In this document: piece by piece, positions 20,325 to 29,471 of the stretch
Layout: every line of letters begins with the position of its first letter
How positions within the stretch are numbered: the stretch's first letter is position 1
Assembly: GCA_025354565.1 (NCBI GenBank)
Contig: JANXMQ010000010.1
Coordinates: 1-36,711, forward strand
Direction of reading: 5' to 3'
Source of the DNA: Akkermansiaceae bacterium
Lineage (GTDB): Bacteria; Verrucomicrobiota; Verrucomicrobiia; Verrucomicrobiales; Akkermansiaceae
DNA: 36,711 nucleotides
Position numbers and translations under genes: made by a program
Notes under the pieces: generated by a model
What the model was told of the DNA's origin: nothing
The model's input: only the letters and a program-made list of their open reading frames with translations
Database searches by the model: none

Positions 20325-22454
20325 CTAAAGCGTTTGCGCGTATTTCTCGAGTTTGTAGCACTCGATGATGTCGCCTTCCTGATATTCATTGAACTCACCG
20401 AGACGGATGCCGCACTCGAAGTTGGTGCGGACCTCTTCGACCTCGTCCTTGAAGCGGCGGAGGGTGGACATGCGGCCGTCGAATACTGGAACGCCGCCAC
20501 GGATGACGCGCGCGTGGGCTTTGCGATGGACGCGGCCATCGGTGACGAACGAGCCGGCAACGCGGCCGCGGTTGAGCTTGAAGATTTCTCGAACTTCGGC
20601 GTGGCCGATGACGCTCTCACGAGTGAGCGGTTCCAGCAGGCCGAGCATCGCCTCGCGGACTTGGTCGATGAGTTCGTAAACGACTGAGTAGAGTTTCACC
20701 TCGACTCCGGCGGCCTTGGCGGATTTCACGGCCTTGGCCTCGACCTTGACGTTGAAGCCGAGGATGATCGCCTCGGTGGAAGTGGCGTAGGAAATGTCCG
20801 ACTCGGTGATGGGTCCGGCGGCGGCGGTGATGAAGGAGGACTCGACCTTGTCCGACTCGATGGCGAGCACGGCCTTCTTGATCGCCTCAACCGAGCCTTG
20901 CACGTCGCACTTGAGGATAAGCTTGAGCTGGGCCTTACCGCCGCCGTCACGGACCATCGAGTAGAGGTCCTCCATGCGGTTCCGGTGCTGGGGCTTGAGG
21001 CGGGTGAGGCGTTGGGCTTCTTGGCGTTCGCCAGCGAGGGATTTCGCCTCACGCTCGGTTTTCATCTCCGTGAGATGGTCGCCGACGTTCGGGAGTTCTT
21101 CGAAGCCGATCACCTCGACCGGCATGCCGGGGTGCGCGGATTTGATGGCCACGCCACGGTCGTTGATGAGCGAACGGACTTTACCGGCGAAGGGGCCGCA
21201 AATGAAGGGAGTGCCGACCTTGAGCGTGCCGGACTCGACGATGACTGTGGCGGTGGTGCCGCGACCGGGAACCACACGGGCCTCGATGACAGCGGCGCGG
21301 GCGGGGCCCTTGGGGTTGGCCTTGAGCTCGAGCACCTCGGCTTGGAGGGCCATGAGATCTAACAATGCATCCATGCCCATCCCAGTGAGAGCGGAAACTT
21401 CGGCAAACTCCGTATCGCCGCCAAAGTCGGTGGTTTGCAGGCCGTTTTCCGCGAGCTGGGATTTCACCCGCGCCACGTTGGCGGATGGCAGGTCGCACTT
21501 GTTGATGGCGACGATGATGGTCTTCTTCGCTTTCTTCGCGTGTTTGATGGCTTCGAGCGTCTGCGGCATGATGCCGTCATTCGCGGCGACGACGAGGACC
21601 ACGATGTCCGTGATGTCGGCACCGCGGGCGCGCATGTCGGAGAAAATGGCGTGACCGGGTGTGTCGAGAAAGGTGATTTCCTGGTCATTGTGGATGACCT
21701 GATAGGCACCAATATGCTGGGTAATGCCACCCGCCTCACCCGCGGTGATTTTGGTTTTGCGGAGGAAATCTAGCAGCGAGGTTTTGCCGTGATCGACATG
21801 GCCCATGATCGTGATGATCGGCGGGCGGAATTTCAGCAGATCCTCGGGTTCCTCAACCGGGGCTTCCGGCTCCTTGATGACTTCCTCGATCTTATGAAAT
21901 CCTTTGTCCTTATCGCGTTTTTCGCGCTCGAATACGAAGCCGTGGATCTCACAGATTCTTGCGGCGATGTCCGGTTCCAAGGGTTGGTTCGGCGCGGGAA
22001 AGACCCCGATCTTGATCAGGTCCGCCATGATATTGAATGGCTTCAAACCGAGCCGGGCGGCGAGGTCCGGTATCAAGATGGGCGGCTTGATGACGATCAA
22101 TTTGTGATCTTCCGGCTCGTCGCCCGAAACCGCTGCGGGAAGCTCGGCAGGCGGGGCTGGTGGTGGAGAGGAAATCGTTGGTGTGGGTGCCGGGGCTGGT
22201 GCTTCCTTATCGAGGTTCTTAGAAATGGTACCGAGGACATCCTTGACGCTGCGAGTGGTCTTGCGGACTTTTGGCTTTTTCTCGTCAGCAAATAGGTCCA
22301 AGGCGTTGGCTTTTTTCTCGTCCAGTACGCTCGGGGCTACCGGGGTCACTTCCGCCTCCTTGCGCTGGCGCTCGCGGCGAGAGGGTTTCGGGGTCGCATC
22401 GAGAAGATCGAGAACCTTGGTTTTTTTCGGAGAGCTGTTGCTATTTTCGGGCAT
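20325..22454 (-). CDS. infB: Translation initiation factor IF-2
   Basis: IF-2 is the GTPase that brings initiator tRNA to the 30S subunit. The 709-aa product has a charged, Pro/Ala-rich N-terminal region (1-130), an IF2-N like segment (about 125-185), the G domain from about 215 with [27 protein letters not shown] and NKCDLP, then domains II-IV ending in the C2 domain with [20 protein letters not shown]. It is shorter than E. coli IF-2 (890 aa) because of a short N-terminal region. It follows nusA on the same strand after about 60 bases, the typical operon order. Confidence 0.97.
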   Translation of the reverse strand: MPENSNSSPKKTKVLDLLDATPKPSRRERQRKEAEVTPVAPSVLDEKKANALDLFADEKKPKVRKTTRSVKDVLGTISKNLDKEAPAPAPTPTISSPPPAPPAELPAAVSGDEPEDHKLIVIKPPILIPDLAARLGLKPFNIMADLIKIGVFPAPNQPLEPDIAARICEIHGFVFEREKRDKDKGFHKIEEVIKEPEAPVEEPEDLLKFRPPIITIMGHVDHGKTSLLDFLRKTKITAGEAGGITQHIGAYQVIHNDQEITFLDTPGHAIFSDMRARGADITDIVVLVVAANDGIMPQTLEAIKHAKKAKKTIIVAINKCDLPSANVARVKSQLAENGLQTTDFGGDTEFAEVSALTGMGMDALLDLMALQAEVLELKANPKGPARAAVIEARVVPGRGTTATVIVESGTLKVGTPFICGPFAGKVRSLINDRGVAIKSAHPGMPVEVIGFEELPNVGDHLTEMKTEREAKSLAGERQEAQRLTRLKPQHRNRMEDLYSMVRDGGGKAQLKLILKCDVQGSVEAIKKAVLAIESDKVESSFITAAAGPITESDISYATSTEAIILGFNVKVEAKAVKSAKAAGVEVKLYSVVYELIDQVREAMLGLLEPLTRESVIGHAEVREIFKLNRGRVAGSFVTDGRVHRKAHARVIRGGVPVFDGRMSTLRRFKDEVEEVRTNFECGIRLGEFNEYQEGDIIECYKLEKYAQTL

Positions 22455-22515
22455 CCGGCTGGTCTGCGGTGTGGGAGAGGGTAATGAAGTGGAAATGGGA
22501 ATGCGTGGGTGGGAT

Positions 22516-23802
22516 TTAGTCGTTGGCGGCGGTGGCGGCGGTGGCGCTGACGATGCCGTGGGCCCGCAGGAGAATGGCTTCTGCGGCGTCCTCGGTGATC
22601 CCGAGAGCGGCGGCGATGTAGTCGGCGGGCATGTCGATAATCATCTCTGGATTGAAACCGCCGGCGAGTGTTAGTTTGTTAGCCAACTCGTCGGTGATGC
22701 CGAGTTGATCGGCGAGCGTGTGGGCCGCACCGCCGATTTTTTCTTTGAATTGTTCTTCCTTCGACTCGTCGCGACGGACCTGAACATCCCAGCCCATGAG
22801 GCGCGAGGATAGGCGGGCGTTCTGGCCCTTGCGGCCGATGGCCTTGCTGAGGTCGATCTCATCGACAGTCACATGGACCGTGTGGGATGCCTCATCGACG
22901 GTGATCGAACGGAGTTCGGCGGGCTTGAGCGCCTCGCGGACGAATTCCTTGGGGTCCTCGCTCCAACGGATGATATCGACCTTCTCGTTGTTGAGTTCGC
23001 GAACGATGTTTTTCACCCGAGCCCCTCTCATGCCGACGCAGGCGCCTACGGGATCGACCTTCGGATCGCTGCTCCAAACGGCGACTTTCGTGCGAAAGCC
23101 AGCCTCGCGGGCGATGCCGCGGATTTCCACGGTGCGGTCGGAAATTTCGTTCACCTCGGCCTCGAACAAACGGCGAACAAAGTTCGGGTGGCTGCGGGAA
23201 AGGATGATTTCCGGGCCACGGCCTTCGTTTTCCACGGCGAGTACGTAGCAGCGGATGCGGTCACCGATGTTGTAATCCTCGCCTTGGACGCGCTCGCGGT
23301 TCGGCATGATGCCTTCGAATTTCCCGAGGTCGATCATCACGTCGTTGCGCTCGAAGCGGCGGACGGTGCCCGAGACCACATCTCCGGCCCGGTCCTTGAA
23401 TTCCTCATAAATCATTTCCTTTTCCGCCTGACGAAGGCGCTGCATCATCGTTTGCTTGGCGGTTTGCACGGCGATGCGGCCGAAATCCTTAGGCGTGACG
23501 TTGAATTCCTGGATGTCGCCAAGCTGCGCGGTGGGATTCTTCTTGAGCGCGGTGGCCAAGGGGATCTCGTTGAACTTATCCTCGTAATCCCCGTCATCCA
23601 CCACGGTCAGGCCCGCATAAATCTTAGTTTCGCCCTTTTTAGTGTCCACGGCGGCGCGAAGTGTCTCGATGGCGTCGGCTCCGGGAACCATCTTCCGGTA
23701 GGCGGAAATGAAGGCGAACTCCAGCGCGGCAACGACCTTATCGCGGTCGATTCCTTTTTCTTTTTCGTAATACTCGATGAGGGCGACGATATCGTTGGTC
23801 AT
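22516..23802 (-). CDS. nusA: Transcription termination/antitermination factor NusA
   Basis: NusA binds RNA polymerase and affects pausing, termination and antitermination. The 428-aa product starts MTNDIVALIEYYEKEKGIDR (chosen because residues from an in-frame upstream start are not NusA-like), and has the N-terminal domain (1-130), the S1 domain (about 135-205), KH1/KH2 with VGACVGMRGARVKNIVRELN and AIGRKGQNARLSSRLMGWDV, and a short C-terminal helix-hairpin-helix-like domain (about 365-425). One rather than two acidic repeats fits most non-gamma-proteobacteria. It heads nusA-infB-rbfA; no rimP is directly upstream, where many genomes have it. A hairpin with a T run lies 45 bases before the start. 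Confidence 0.96.
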   Translation of the reverse strand: MTNDIVALIEYYEKEKGIDRDKVVAALEFAFISAYRKMVPGADAIETLRAAVDTKKGETKIYAGLTVVDDGDYEDKFNEIPLATALKKNPTAQLGDIQEFNVTPKDFGRIAVQTAKQTMMQRLRQAEKEMIYEEFKDRAGDVVSGTVRRFERNDVMIDLGKFEGIMPNRERVQGEDYNIGDRIRCYVLAVENEGRGPEIILSRSHPNFVRRLFEAEVNEISDRTVEIRGIAREAGFRTKVAVWSSDPKVDPVGACVGMRGARVKNIVRELNNEKVDIIRWSEDPKEFVREALKPAELRSITVDEASHTVHVTVDEIDLSKAIGRKGQNARLSSRLMGWDVQVRRDESKEEQFKEKIGGAAHTLADQLGITDELANKLTLAGGFNPEMIIDMPADYIAAALGITEDAAEAILLRAHGIVSATAATAAND

Positions 23803-23846
23803 GGCGGGCGGTGGCTGCGGAGCTGCTGATTTCTGGAGACGCAAAA

Positions 23847-23867
23847 GAGTGGGTGCGAGACCCACTC
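23847..23867 (-). terminator. Hairpin with T run upstream of nusA
   Basis: GAGTGGGT (23847-23854) and ACCCACTC (23860-23867) form a perfect 8-bp stem with a 5-base loop, followed on the minus strand by TTTT. This is a textbook intrinsic terminator. It can end transcription from the minus-strand gene that stops at 24053. Only about 44 bases remain between it and the nusA ATG, so the nusA promoter is either squeezed in there or upstream, in which case the hairpin is a leader attenuator. Confidence 0.65.
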
Positions 23868-24052
23868 CTTTCTTTCGTCAGAAGCTGTGCGGGCAGTTTT
23901 TAGAGTGGCGTGAATTGACTTGCAAGCCGAATCTCGGTCTTGGAAATGCGGCGCATGGAGCAAGAAGAATGACGCTGTTGGAGATCAGGGAAAACTCCTG
24001 GGGCGCGGCGATGCCCACTACGCGGCAGGCGATGCCGATCAAGTCCGTCCGC

Positions 24053-26440
24053 TTATTGGTAATGAAAAGTGGCGGTGGCTTGGGTGTCCGCGTCAGTAAC
24101 GAGGCGCAGCCAATAGGCACCGAACGCATCGGGAAATTGGTATTCAATTGCTTGGCCAGGCTGGGCTTTGAGTCGGGTGACTTCCGCCCAGGTGCCAGTG
24201 CCGGCAAAGTCGGCTTCCACGCGTACTGTCGCGGCGGCGCTGCTTGTTAGGGTGAGGCTCTTTTTGTCGTAGCCGGTGGCGAGATACGGATCGCTCGGTA
24301 TGTTGGCCTTCACGTCCGTTTCGTGCCATGGGCCACCGGTGCCGCGCGGTTTGCCGAGCGACCAGAGATCGTCCACGGCACCGACCCATAGCGCGCATTT
24401 GCCGTCGTCGCTGCGGATGATGTGGTCGCCCTTTGCGTCCTTCGCGATGCCACTGAGCACTAACAGGCCGCGGTAGCTGGCGTAGTCCCAAATCGCGCGG
24501 TCGTGCGTGGCGATCGGCCGGATTTTCGGGAAGCCGCCGGCATTTTCCGCAGGAAATTCGTACAGGGTCCCGAAGGCGTTCAGCAGGTTTCGTTCCGTGC
24601 AGACTTCGCGGGCGACGCGGGCTCCCTCGGTCGCCGTCCCGCGCGGGAGACGCCAGCGAGTGCCCTGCGCATCGGTCCAGAATGCGGACGCGGCATCGGC
24701 GCTGACGGTGGTGTGGGGAATCGCCGCATTTTTCGCTGTCCACTCCGCGCCGGCTACGTCGTCGCTTTTACGGAGCTGCAGATCACCATCGAGGTCGTAG
24801 GGTGAGCCAGCGTGGATGAAGCGTAGCGTTTTCAATCCCTCTCCGCGCGCGAGAAGCACGCCGTGCGTCGTCTCGCCGGTGCCGACGCCGTCGAAAATGG
24901 GCGACACCTGCGCCGTGCGGTCGTCGTTGCCGCGCAGGTGAAACATCGCGGTGACGTGCGCACGGTCTTGCGCTGGAGTGAGGCGAAGCCACGTCCCGGT
25001 CATCGCCAGCGCCTCCCATGCGCAGCCCTTTGCGGGCACGGTGATTTTGTGGGAAAAGGCCCAAGTGCCGTCGCCATTGTTGATCTCGACGGTGACGCTG
25101 AGCGGTTCGTCGCCATCCTGCGCGAGATGGAGTGAACGCTGCGTATAACCGGAAATGAGGAACGGCTCGCTCGGCGCACCCGCCTTAACCGGATCATTCA
25201 GCCACAGCGCGCCGCGACCGAGGATCGGCCCGAGCGCATCCAGTTTCGTCGGCTCGACAAACCAAAGATTCGATTGCGACTGCCCCGGTGCCGCGAGCTT
25301 GCCCTTCAGCGAATGCTCGTTCAGAAATTCGCTCTTTGCCGTGTCATCACAGCCCAGCACCAGCTTGTCATTCCATCGGCAGAAATGGCCGATCACTTTC
25401 AGGTAGTTCGAGCGCGGGGCGATCCCGGCCGTATTCGCTGCAGAAAAGGTTTTAGGAAATTTCCAAAACGCCCCGTGCATCGTCATCAGCAAATCCTTCT
25501 CGCCGATTTCCCGAATGCGCGGCCACTCGGTGTTCCAGCCGTGTGCGCCATCGTAGCTATGCGACGATTTCGGCAAGCGGAAGGACGACCACTTGCCGCC
25601 ATCTAGCAGCATCAGAATCAGCGACCGATGATCCCAACCGATGCTCCACAGCGGCGCATCCGGCGCACTGCCCTCGATGCCACCCGGGCCGGTCACCTCG
25701 GTGAATTGATTGCGCCTCACCACCGTCCAGTGGTCCGCCTTACCATCCCACTCCGCGAGCACCCCGCTCGGCACTGCCGGATCGCGCAACGCCTCCTTCG
25801 CGTGATCGCCATTGTTCGCATAAACATAGCGCCCCTGTGCCGAGTAGAAACCTTTGCCGTGGTAGCCCGGCAGGTCGGCGAAACGTCCTGCCTTGCTCTC
25901 GTTGATTCCCTTTTTGAAAGGACCGTCCTTTTTCAACTGTTCGTCGAGCCACAACTCCTTTACCCCCAGCGTCTTCACATCCACCTCAGTGATGCCCTCT
26001 TCCATCGTCGCAAAGACGATCTTCCTCGCCGGATCCGTGAGATGACGTGCCAGCCCGGTGTGTCGCCCAAACATCGTGGTGTAAGGAATGGCCCGCACCT
26101 TGCCTTGTAGATCAATCGCATACGGCCCGATGAAAAGCTGTCCCGATTCGCGATGGATCATACGGTCCGCCGGCGTGCCTCCGATGCTCTCCGGGCGGAT
26201 GATTTGCTCCAGCGCCGGGGTGATTTCGTAAAGTTTGTCGGACGAACCGGTGGGCTTGTGCGGCCCGTAGGTGACGACCCACAACCGGTCCGCCCAAGGC
26301 ACCACTCCGCCCGTGCCACACTCGCCTTCATTGTTAAACATCGCGAGGTGCGGATAGATGCCGGACACATTGCGCGGCTCGGCGGCGTGGGAAATCGCTG
26401 AGACGGCGACGGCAGAAAGAAGGAGGAGGCGGCTTTTCAT
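24053..26440 (-). CDS. Large secreted protein with two copies of a beta-rich module, function unknown
   Basis: From ATG at 26440 the product is 795 aa with a signal peptide (MKSRLLLLSAVAVSAISHA). The first 380 residues have short recurring segments typical of a beta-propeller (for example WADRLWVVTYG, GQLFIGPYAID, APLWSIGWDHRSLIL), but I cannot name a family. Two segments, about 385-505 and 675-795, are related: SEPFLISGYTQRSLHL and SDPYLATGYDKKSLTL, then GTWA, and WLRLTPAQDRAHVTAMFH against WLRLVTDADTQATATFH. The protein therefore contains an internal duplication. It is divergent from the heme-containing dehydrogenase-like gene. A role in polymer or sugar binding outside the cell is only a guess. 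The ATG at 26440 is preferred over 26488 because the signal peptide begins there. Confidence 0.82.
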   Translation of the reverse strand: MKSRLLLLSAVAVSAISHAAEPRNVSGIYPHLAMFNNEGECGTGGVVPWADRLWVVTYGPHKPTGSSDKLYEITPALEQIIRPESIGGTPADRMIHRESGQLFIGPYAIDLQGKVRAIPYTTMFGRHTGLARHLTDPARKIVFATMEEGITEVDVKTLGVKELWLDEQLKKDGPFKKGINESKAGRFADLPGYHGKGFYSAQGRYVYANNGDHAKEALRDPAVPSGVLAEWDGKADHWTVVRRNQFTEVTGPGGIEGSAPDAPLWSIGWDHRSLILMLLDGGKWSSFRLPKSSHSYDGAHGWNTEWPRIREIGEKDLLMTMHGAFWKFPKTFSAANTAGIAPRSNYLKVIGHFCRWNDKLVLGCDDTAKSEFLNEHSLKGKLAAPGQSQSNLWFVEPTKLDALGPILGRGALWLNDPVKAGAPSEPFLISGYTQRSLHLAQDGDEPLSVTVEINNGDGTWAFSHKITVPAKGCAWEALAMTGTWLRLTPAQDRAHVTAMFHLRGNDDRTAQVSPIFDGVGTGETTHGVLLARGEGLKTLRFIHAGSPYDLDGDLQLRKSDDVAGAEWTAKNAAIPHTTVSADAASAFWTDAQGTRWRLPRGTATEGARVAREVCTERNLLNAFGTLYEFPAENAGGFPKIRPIATHDRAIWDYASYRGLLVLSGIAKDAKGDHIIRSDDGKCALWVGAVDDLWSLGKPRGTGGPWHETDVKANIPSDPYLATGYDKKSLTLTSSAAATVRVEADFAGTGTWAEVTRLKAQPGQAIEYQFPDAFGAYWLRLVTDADTQATATFHYQ

Positions 26441-26748
26441 GAGGAGGCAAAGGATACAGTCGCAAGCGCCGAGCCATTGCACTCCCAATAGTTAGTTCAT
26501 GAAATATTTCGGCACACTCAGGACGATAAAAATTTATGTTCTGTCAGAGGGCAATCCGAACGGTGATCGATGCAAAAGAGGCCAACGCCCCGGTGTCACG
26601 GCAGGGAGAAATGTCGCAGTAGGGAATCTTCAGCCCCGCTGAAATTAGCCAGGCGGGCGAGCTTCTTGAAATTCCAGAGCCAAACTACCCGTATCCCGCC
26701 GCGCCTGTCATCGCGCAACGACGCACCAAACCCCCAGCTATCGACATC
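26441..26748. other. Divergent intergenic region without a visible gene
   Basis: These 308 bases lie between the divergent starts at 26440 and 26749. I see no tRNA, conserved small ORF or clear terminator. An A/T-rich part around 26500-26545 (GATAAAAATTTATG) is the likeliest promoter zone. A small ORF at 26570-26752 looks spurious. Confidence 0.4.
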
Positions 26749-29358
26749 GTGAACCGCTCCATCTTCCATACCAGCCTGCTAGTTCTCGCCTTTTCCATGA
26801 TGCCCTTGAATGCAAAAGCCAAGGGCCGCGCCGCCAACAATGACCCGGGAATCGTCCTCGATGGCCCGGCGGTTCAGACCCTTTCCGGTTTCCGAACGGA
26901 ACTCCTCTACACTGTCCCCAAGGACCAGGAAGGTTCGTGGGTCTCCATGACCGAGGACAACAAGGGACGCCTCATCACGGGCGACCAATATGGCGGCATC
27001 TTCCGCGTGACCCTGCCGACAGTAAAAGGCGGTGAAATCAAGGTGGAGCCACTCAAGCTCCCCAACGGCACCAGCGGCAAACCGCTCGGTGGCGCGCACG
27101 GCCTGCTTTACGCCTTCGGCAGCCTCTATCTGATGAACAACGAGATGACCGACAAGGGCCTGTGGCGCCTCAAGGACACCAATGGCGACGACCAGTTCGA
27201 TTCCGCAGAACTCGTGAGTAGATGCCAAGGTGCCAGCGAACACGGCCCCCACGGGGTCGTTCTGGGACCTGATGGAAAGTCTATCTACTTCGTGAGCGGC
27301 AACCACACCAAGCAGCCTGACAACCTCAGTTTCACCCGCCCTTTCGCCATCGGCGAAGACCACCTCACTCCGCGCATGTGGGACCCTAACGGCCACGCCC
27401 GTGGCATTCTCGCTCCGGGCGGCTACGTCTGCAAAACCGACCCCGATGGCAAGCGTGTCGAGCTTTTCGCCGGTGGTTTCCGCAATCAATACGACATCGC
27501 TTTCGATTCTAACGGCGAGCTTTTCACTTATGACTCGGACATGGAATGGGACATGGGCTCCCCGTGGTACATGCCCACCCGCATCAATCACATCGTCAGC
27601 GGCGGCGACTACGGCTGGCGCTCCGGCTCCGGCCGCTGGCCCAGTTACTATGCGGACTCGTTGCCTGCCGCCGTGGACATCGGACCCGGCTCGCCGACCG
27701 GCACCGTCTTCGGTACGGGCGCGAAGTTCCCGGCGAAATATCAGCGGGCGATGTTCGCGCTCGACTGGACCTACGGCACCATGTGGGCCATCCATTTCAA
27801 ACCGAATGGAGCCAGCTTCACCGCAGAAAAAGAAGAGTTCGTCGCCGGCAAGCCACTGCCTCTCACCGATGCCATCATCCGCCGCGAGGACGGCGCGATG
27901 TATTTCACCACCGGCGGCCGCAGAAGCCAGTCCGCGCTCTATCGGGTCACCTACACTGGCAGCGAGAGCACCGCGCCCGCACCCAAAGTCGAGCCCACGC
28001 CAGAGGCAAAACTCCGCCACTCGTTAGAAGAACTGCAAGCTCCAGGCACCAGCCCGGACGCCATCGCCAAGGCATGGCCGTCGCTCTCTAGCAAGGACCG
28101 TTTCCTCCGCTTCATCGCCCGCGAGGCCATCGAACGCCAACCCGCTGCAAAATGGGGAGAAAAAGCCCTGGCAGAAACCGATCCGCAGGCTTCTATCGAG
28201 GCACTTATCGCCCTCGCCCGCGTCGGTGACAAGGCGCTCCAGCCCAAGCTCTTCGTCGCACTCGGTCGCTTGGACTACACCAAGCTCCCCGCCGAGCTCC
28301 ATCTCCCCTACCTCCGCGCTTGGCAACTCGCCTTCACCCGCATGGGCAAGCCAGCTCCGGACGTCTGTGCGAAAATCGCCGAGCGGCTTGACCCGCTTTT
28401 TCCGGATGCCGACCCGCTGGCCAACCGCGATCTCGTCTCCCTCCTCGTCTTCCTCAACTCCCGCAGCATCGTCGCCAAAACCGTCCCCATGCTGGACACC
28501 GCCAAGGACGCCGACATTACCGTCGCCAGCGATGCCGTTCTTGCCCGCAATGACCACTACGCCACCGCCGTCGCCGGCATGCACGCCAGCCACCCTAACC
28601 GCCAAGCCATCGCCTACGCCAATTCCCTGCGAATGACCACCGTCGGCTGGACCCCGGAGCTACGCAAAACCTACTTCACCTGGTTTTCCCACACCGCGAA
28701 ATGGCGCGGCGGCAACAGCTTCAAGGGCTTCCTAAAAAACATCCTCGCCGACTCCCTCACCAATTGTGTGACCGATCCCACCGAGCGCGCCACCCTCGAA
28801 AAACTCGCCACCATGGCACCACCCGCGCCGCCGGCTAACATCGTCATGCCCAAAGGCCCCGGCAAGGACTACACCGTCGATGACATCGCCGCCCTCGCCA
28901 AGGACGGTCTCAAGGGCCGCAACTTCGAGCAAGGCAAAGCCATGTTCACCTCGCAGCTCTGCATCAACTGCCACCACTTCCTCGGCGAGGGCGGCAACGT
29001 CGGCCCCGATCTCACCGGCGCCGGCAGCCGCTACACCATCAAGGACCTCGCCGAAAACATCGTCGAGCCCTCCAAGGTCATCAGCGACCAATACCCCAGC
29101 GAGCAACTCAACCTCAAGGATGGCGGAGTCGTCGTCGGCCGGGTCGTCGTCGAGGAAAACGGCAAGCTCTTCGTGATGACCAGCGCGCTCGCCCCCGACG
29201 CACTCACCGCCGTCGATGCCGCCAACGTCAAGGACCGCAAACCTTTCAACATCTCCATGATGCCGCCCGGCCTGCTTTCCTCGCTGAACAAAGACGAACT
29301 CCTCGACCACTTCGCCTACATCCTCTCCGGCGGAAATCCCAAGGACGCGAAGTTCTAA
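26749..29358 (+). CDS. Secreted propeller-type dehydrogenase-like protein with C-terminal cytochrome c domain
   Basis: The 869-aa product starts at GTG 26749, giving a signal peptide (SIFHTSLLVLAFSMMPLNAKA). Residues about 40-405 form a sorbosone/glucose dehydrogenase-like propeller (SWVSMTEDNKGRLITGDQYG, GPHGVVLGPDGKSIYFVSGN, FRNQYDIAFDSNGELFTYDSDMEWDMG, split here only for length). A helical, HEAT-like region spans about 420-690. The end carries a heme c site CINCHH (C738, C741, H742) and the downstream GGNVGPDLTGAGSRY and IVEPSKVISDQY motifs of the PVC-type heme-binding domain. Such proteins are thought to oxidise sugars or polyols in the periplasm and pass electrons to heme; the substrate is not known. 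It is monocistronic. Confidence 0.9.
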   Translation: MNRSIFHTSLLVLAFSMMPLNAKAKGRAANNDPGIVLDGPAVQTLSGFRTELLYTVPKDQEGSWVSMTEDNKGRLITGDQYGGIFRVTLPTVKGGEIKVEPLKLPNGTSGKPLGGAHGLLYAFGSLYLMNNEMTDKGLWRLKDTNGDDQFDSAELVSRCQGASEHGPHGVVLGPDGKSIYFVSGNHTKQPDNLSFTRPFAIGEDHLTPRMWDPNGHARGILAPGGYVCKTDPDGKRVELFAGGFRNQYDIAFDSNGELFTYDSDMEWDMGSPWYMPTRINHIVSGGDYGWRSGSGRWPSYYADSLPAAVDIGPGSPTGTVFGTGAKFPAKYQRAMFALDWTYGTMWAIHFKPNGASFTAEKEEFVAGKPLPLTDAIIRREDGAMYFTTGGRRSQSALYRVTYTGSESTAPAPKVEPTPEAKLRHSLEELQAPGTSPDAIAKAWPSLSSKDRFLRFIAREAIERQPAAKWGEKALAETDPQASIEALIALARVGDKALQPKLFVALGRLDYTKLPAELHLPYLRAWQLAFTRMGKPAPDVCAKIAERLDPLFPDADPLANRDLVSLLVFLNSRSIVAKTVPMLDTAKDADITVASDAVLARNDHYATAVAGMHASHPNRQAIAYANSLRMTTVGWTPELRKTYFTWFSHTAKWRGGNSFKGFLKNILADSLTNCVTDPTERATLEKLATMAPPAPPANIVMPKGPGKDYTVDDIAALAKDGLKGRNFEQGKAMFTSQLCINCHHFLGEGGNVGPDLTGAGSRYTIKDLAENIVEPSKVISDQYPSEQLNLKDGGVVVGRVVVEENGKLFVMTSALAPDALTAVDAANVKDRKPFNISMMPPGLLSSLNKDELLDHFAYILSGGNPKDAKF

Positions 29359-29471
29359 CAGGCCAAGTCATCTCAGGAAGTCATACCAGATCTCGAAAAC
29401 GAAGTGGTTGGACGATTGTTGATTGAGGATATTTAATTCGCGAGACGACGGAAGACAGACACTGCCGGTAA

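Noticed and set aside
22873..23829. 318-aa open frame antisense to nusA
   Set aside because: Shadow of nusA, whose KH and S1 motifs are unmistakable.
23878..24207. 109-aa minus-strand ORF upstream of nusA, considered as rimP
   Set aside because: The sequence has no RimP motif and overlaps the end of the secreted-protein gene.
26779..28020. 413-aa open frame antisense to the heme protein gene
   Set aside because: High-GC shadow of the strong plus-strand gene; product has no recognisable domain or signal.
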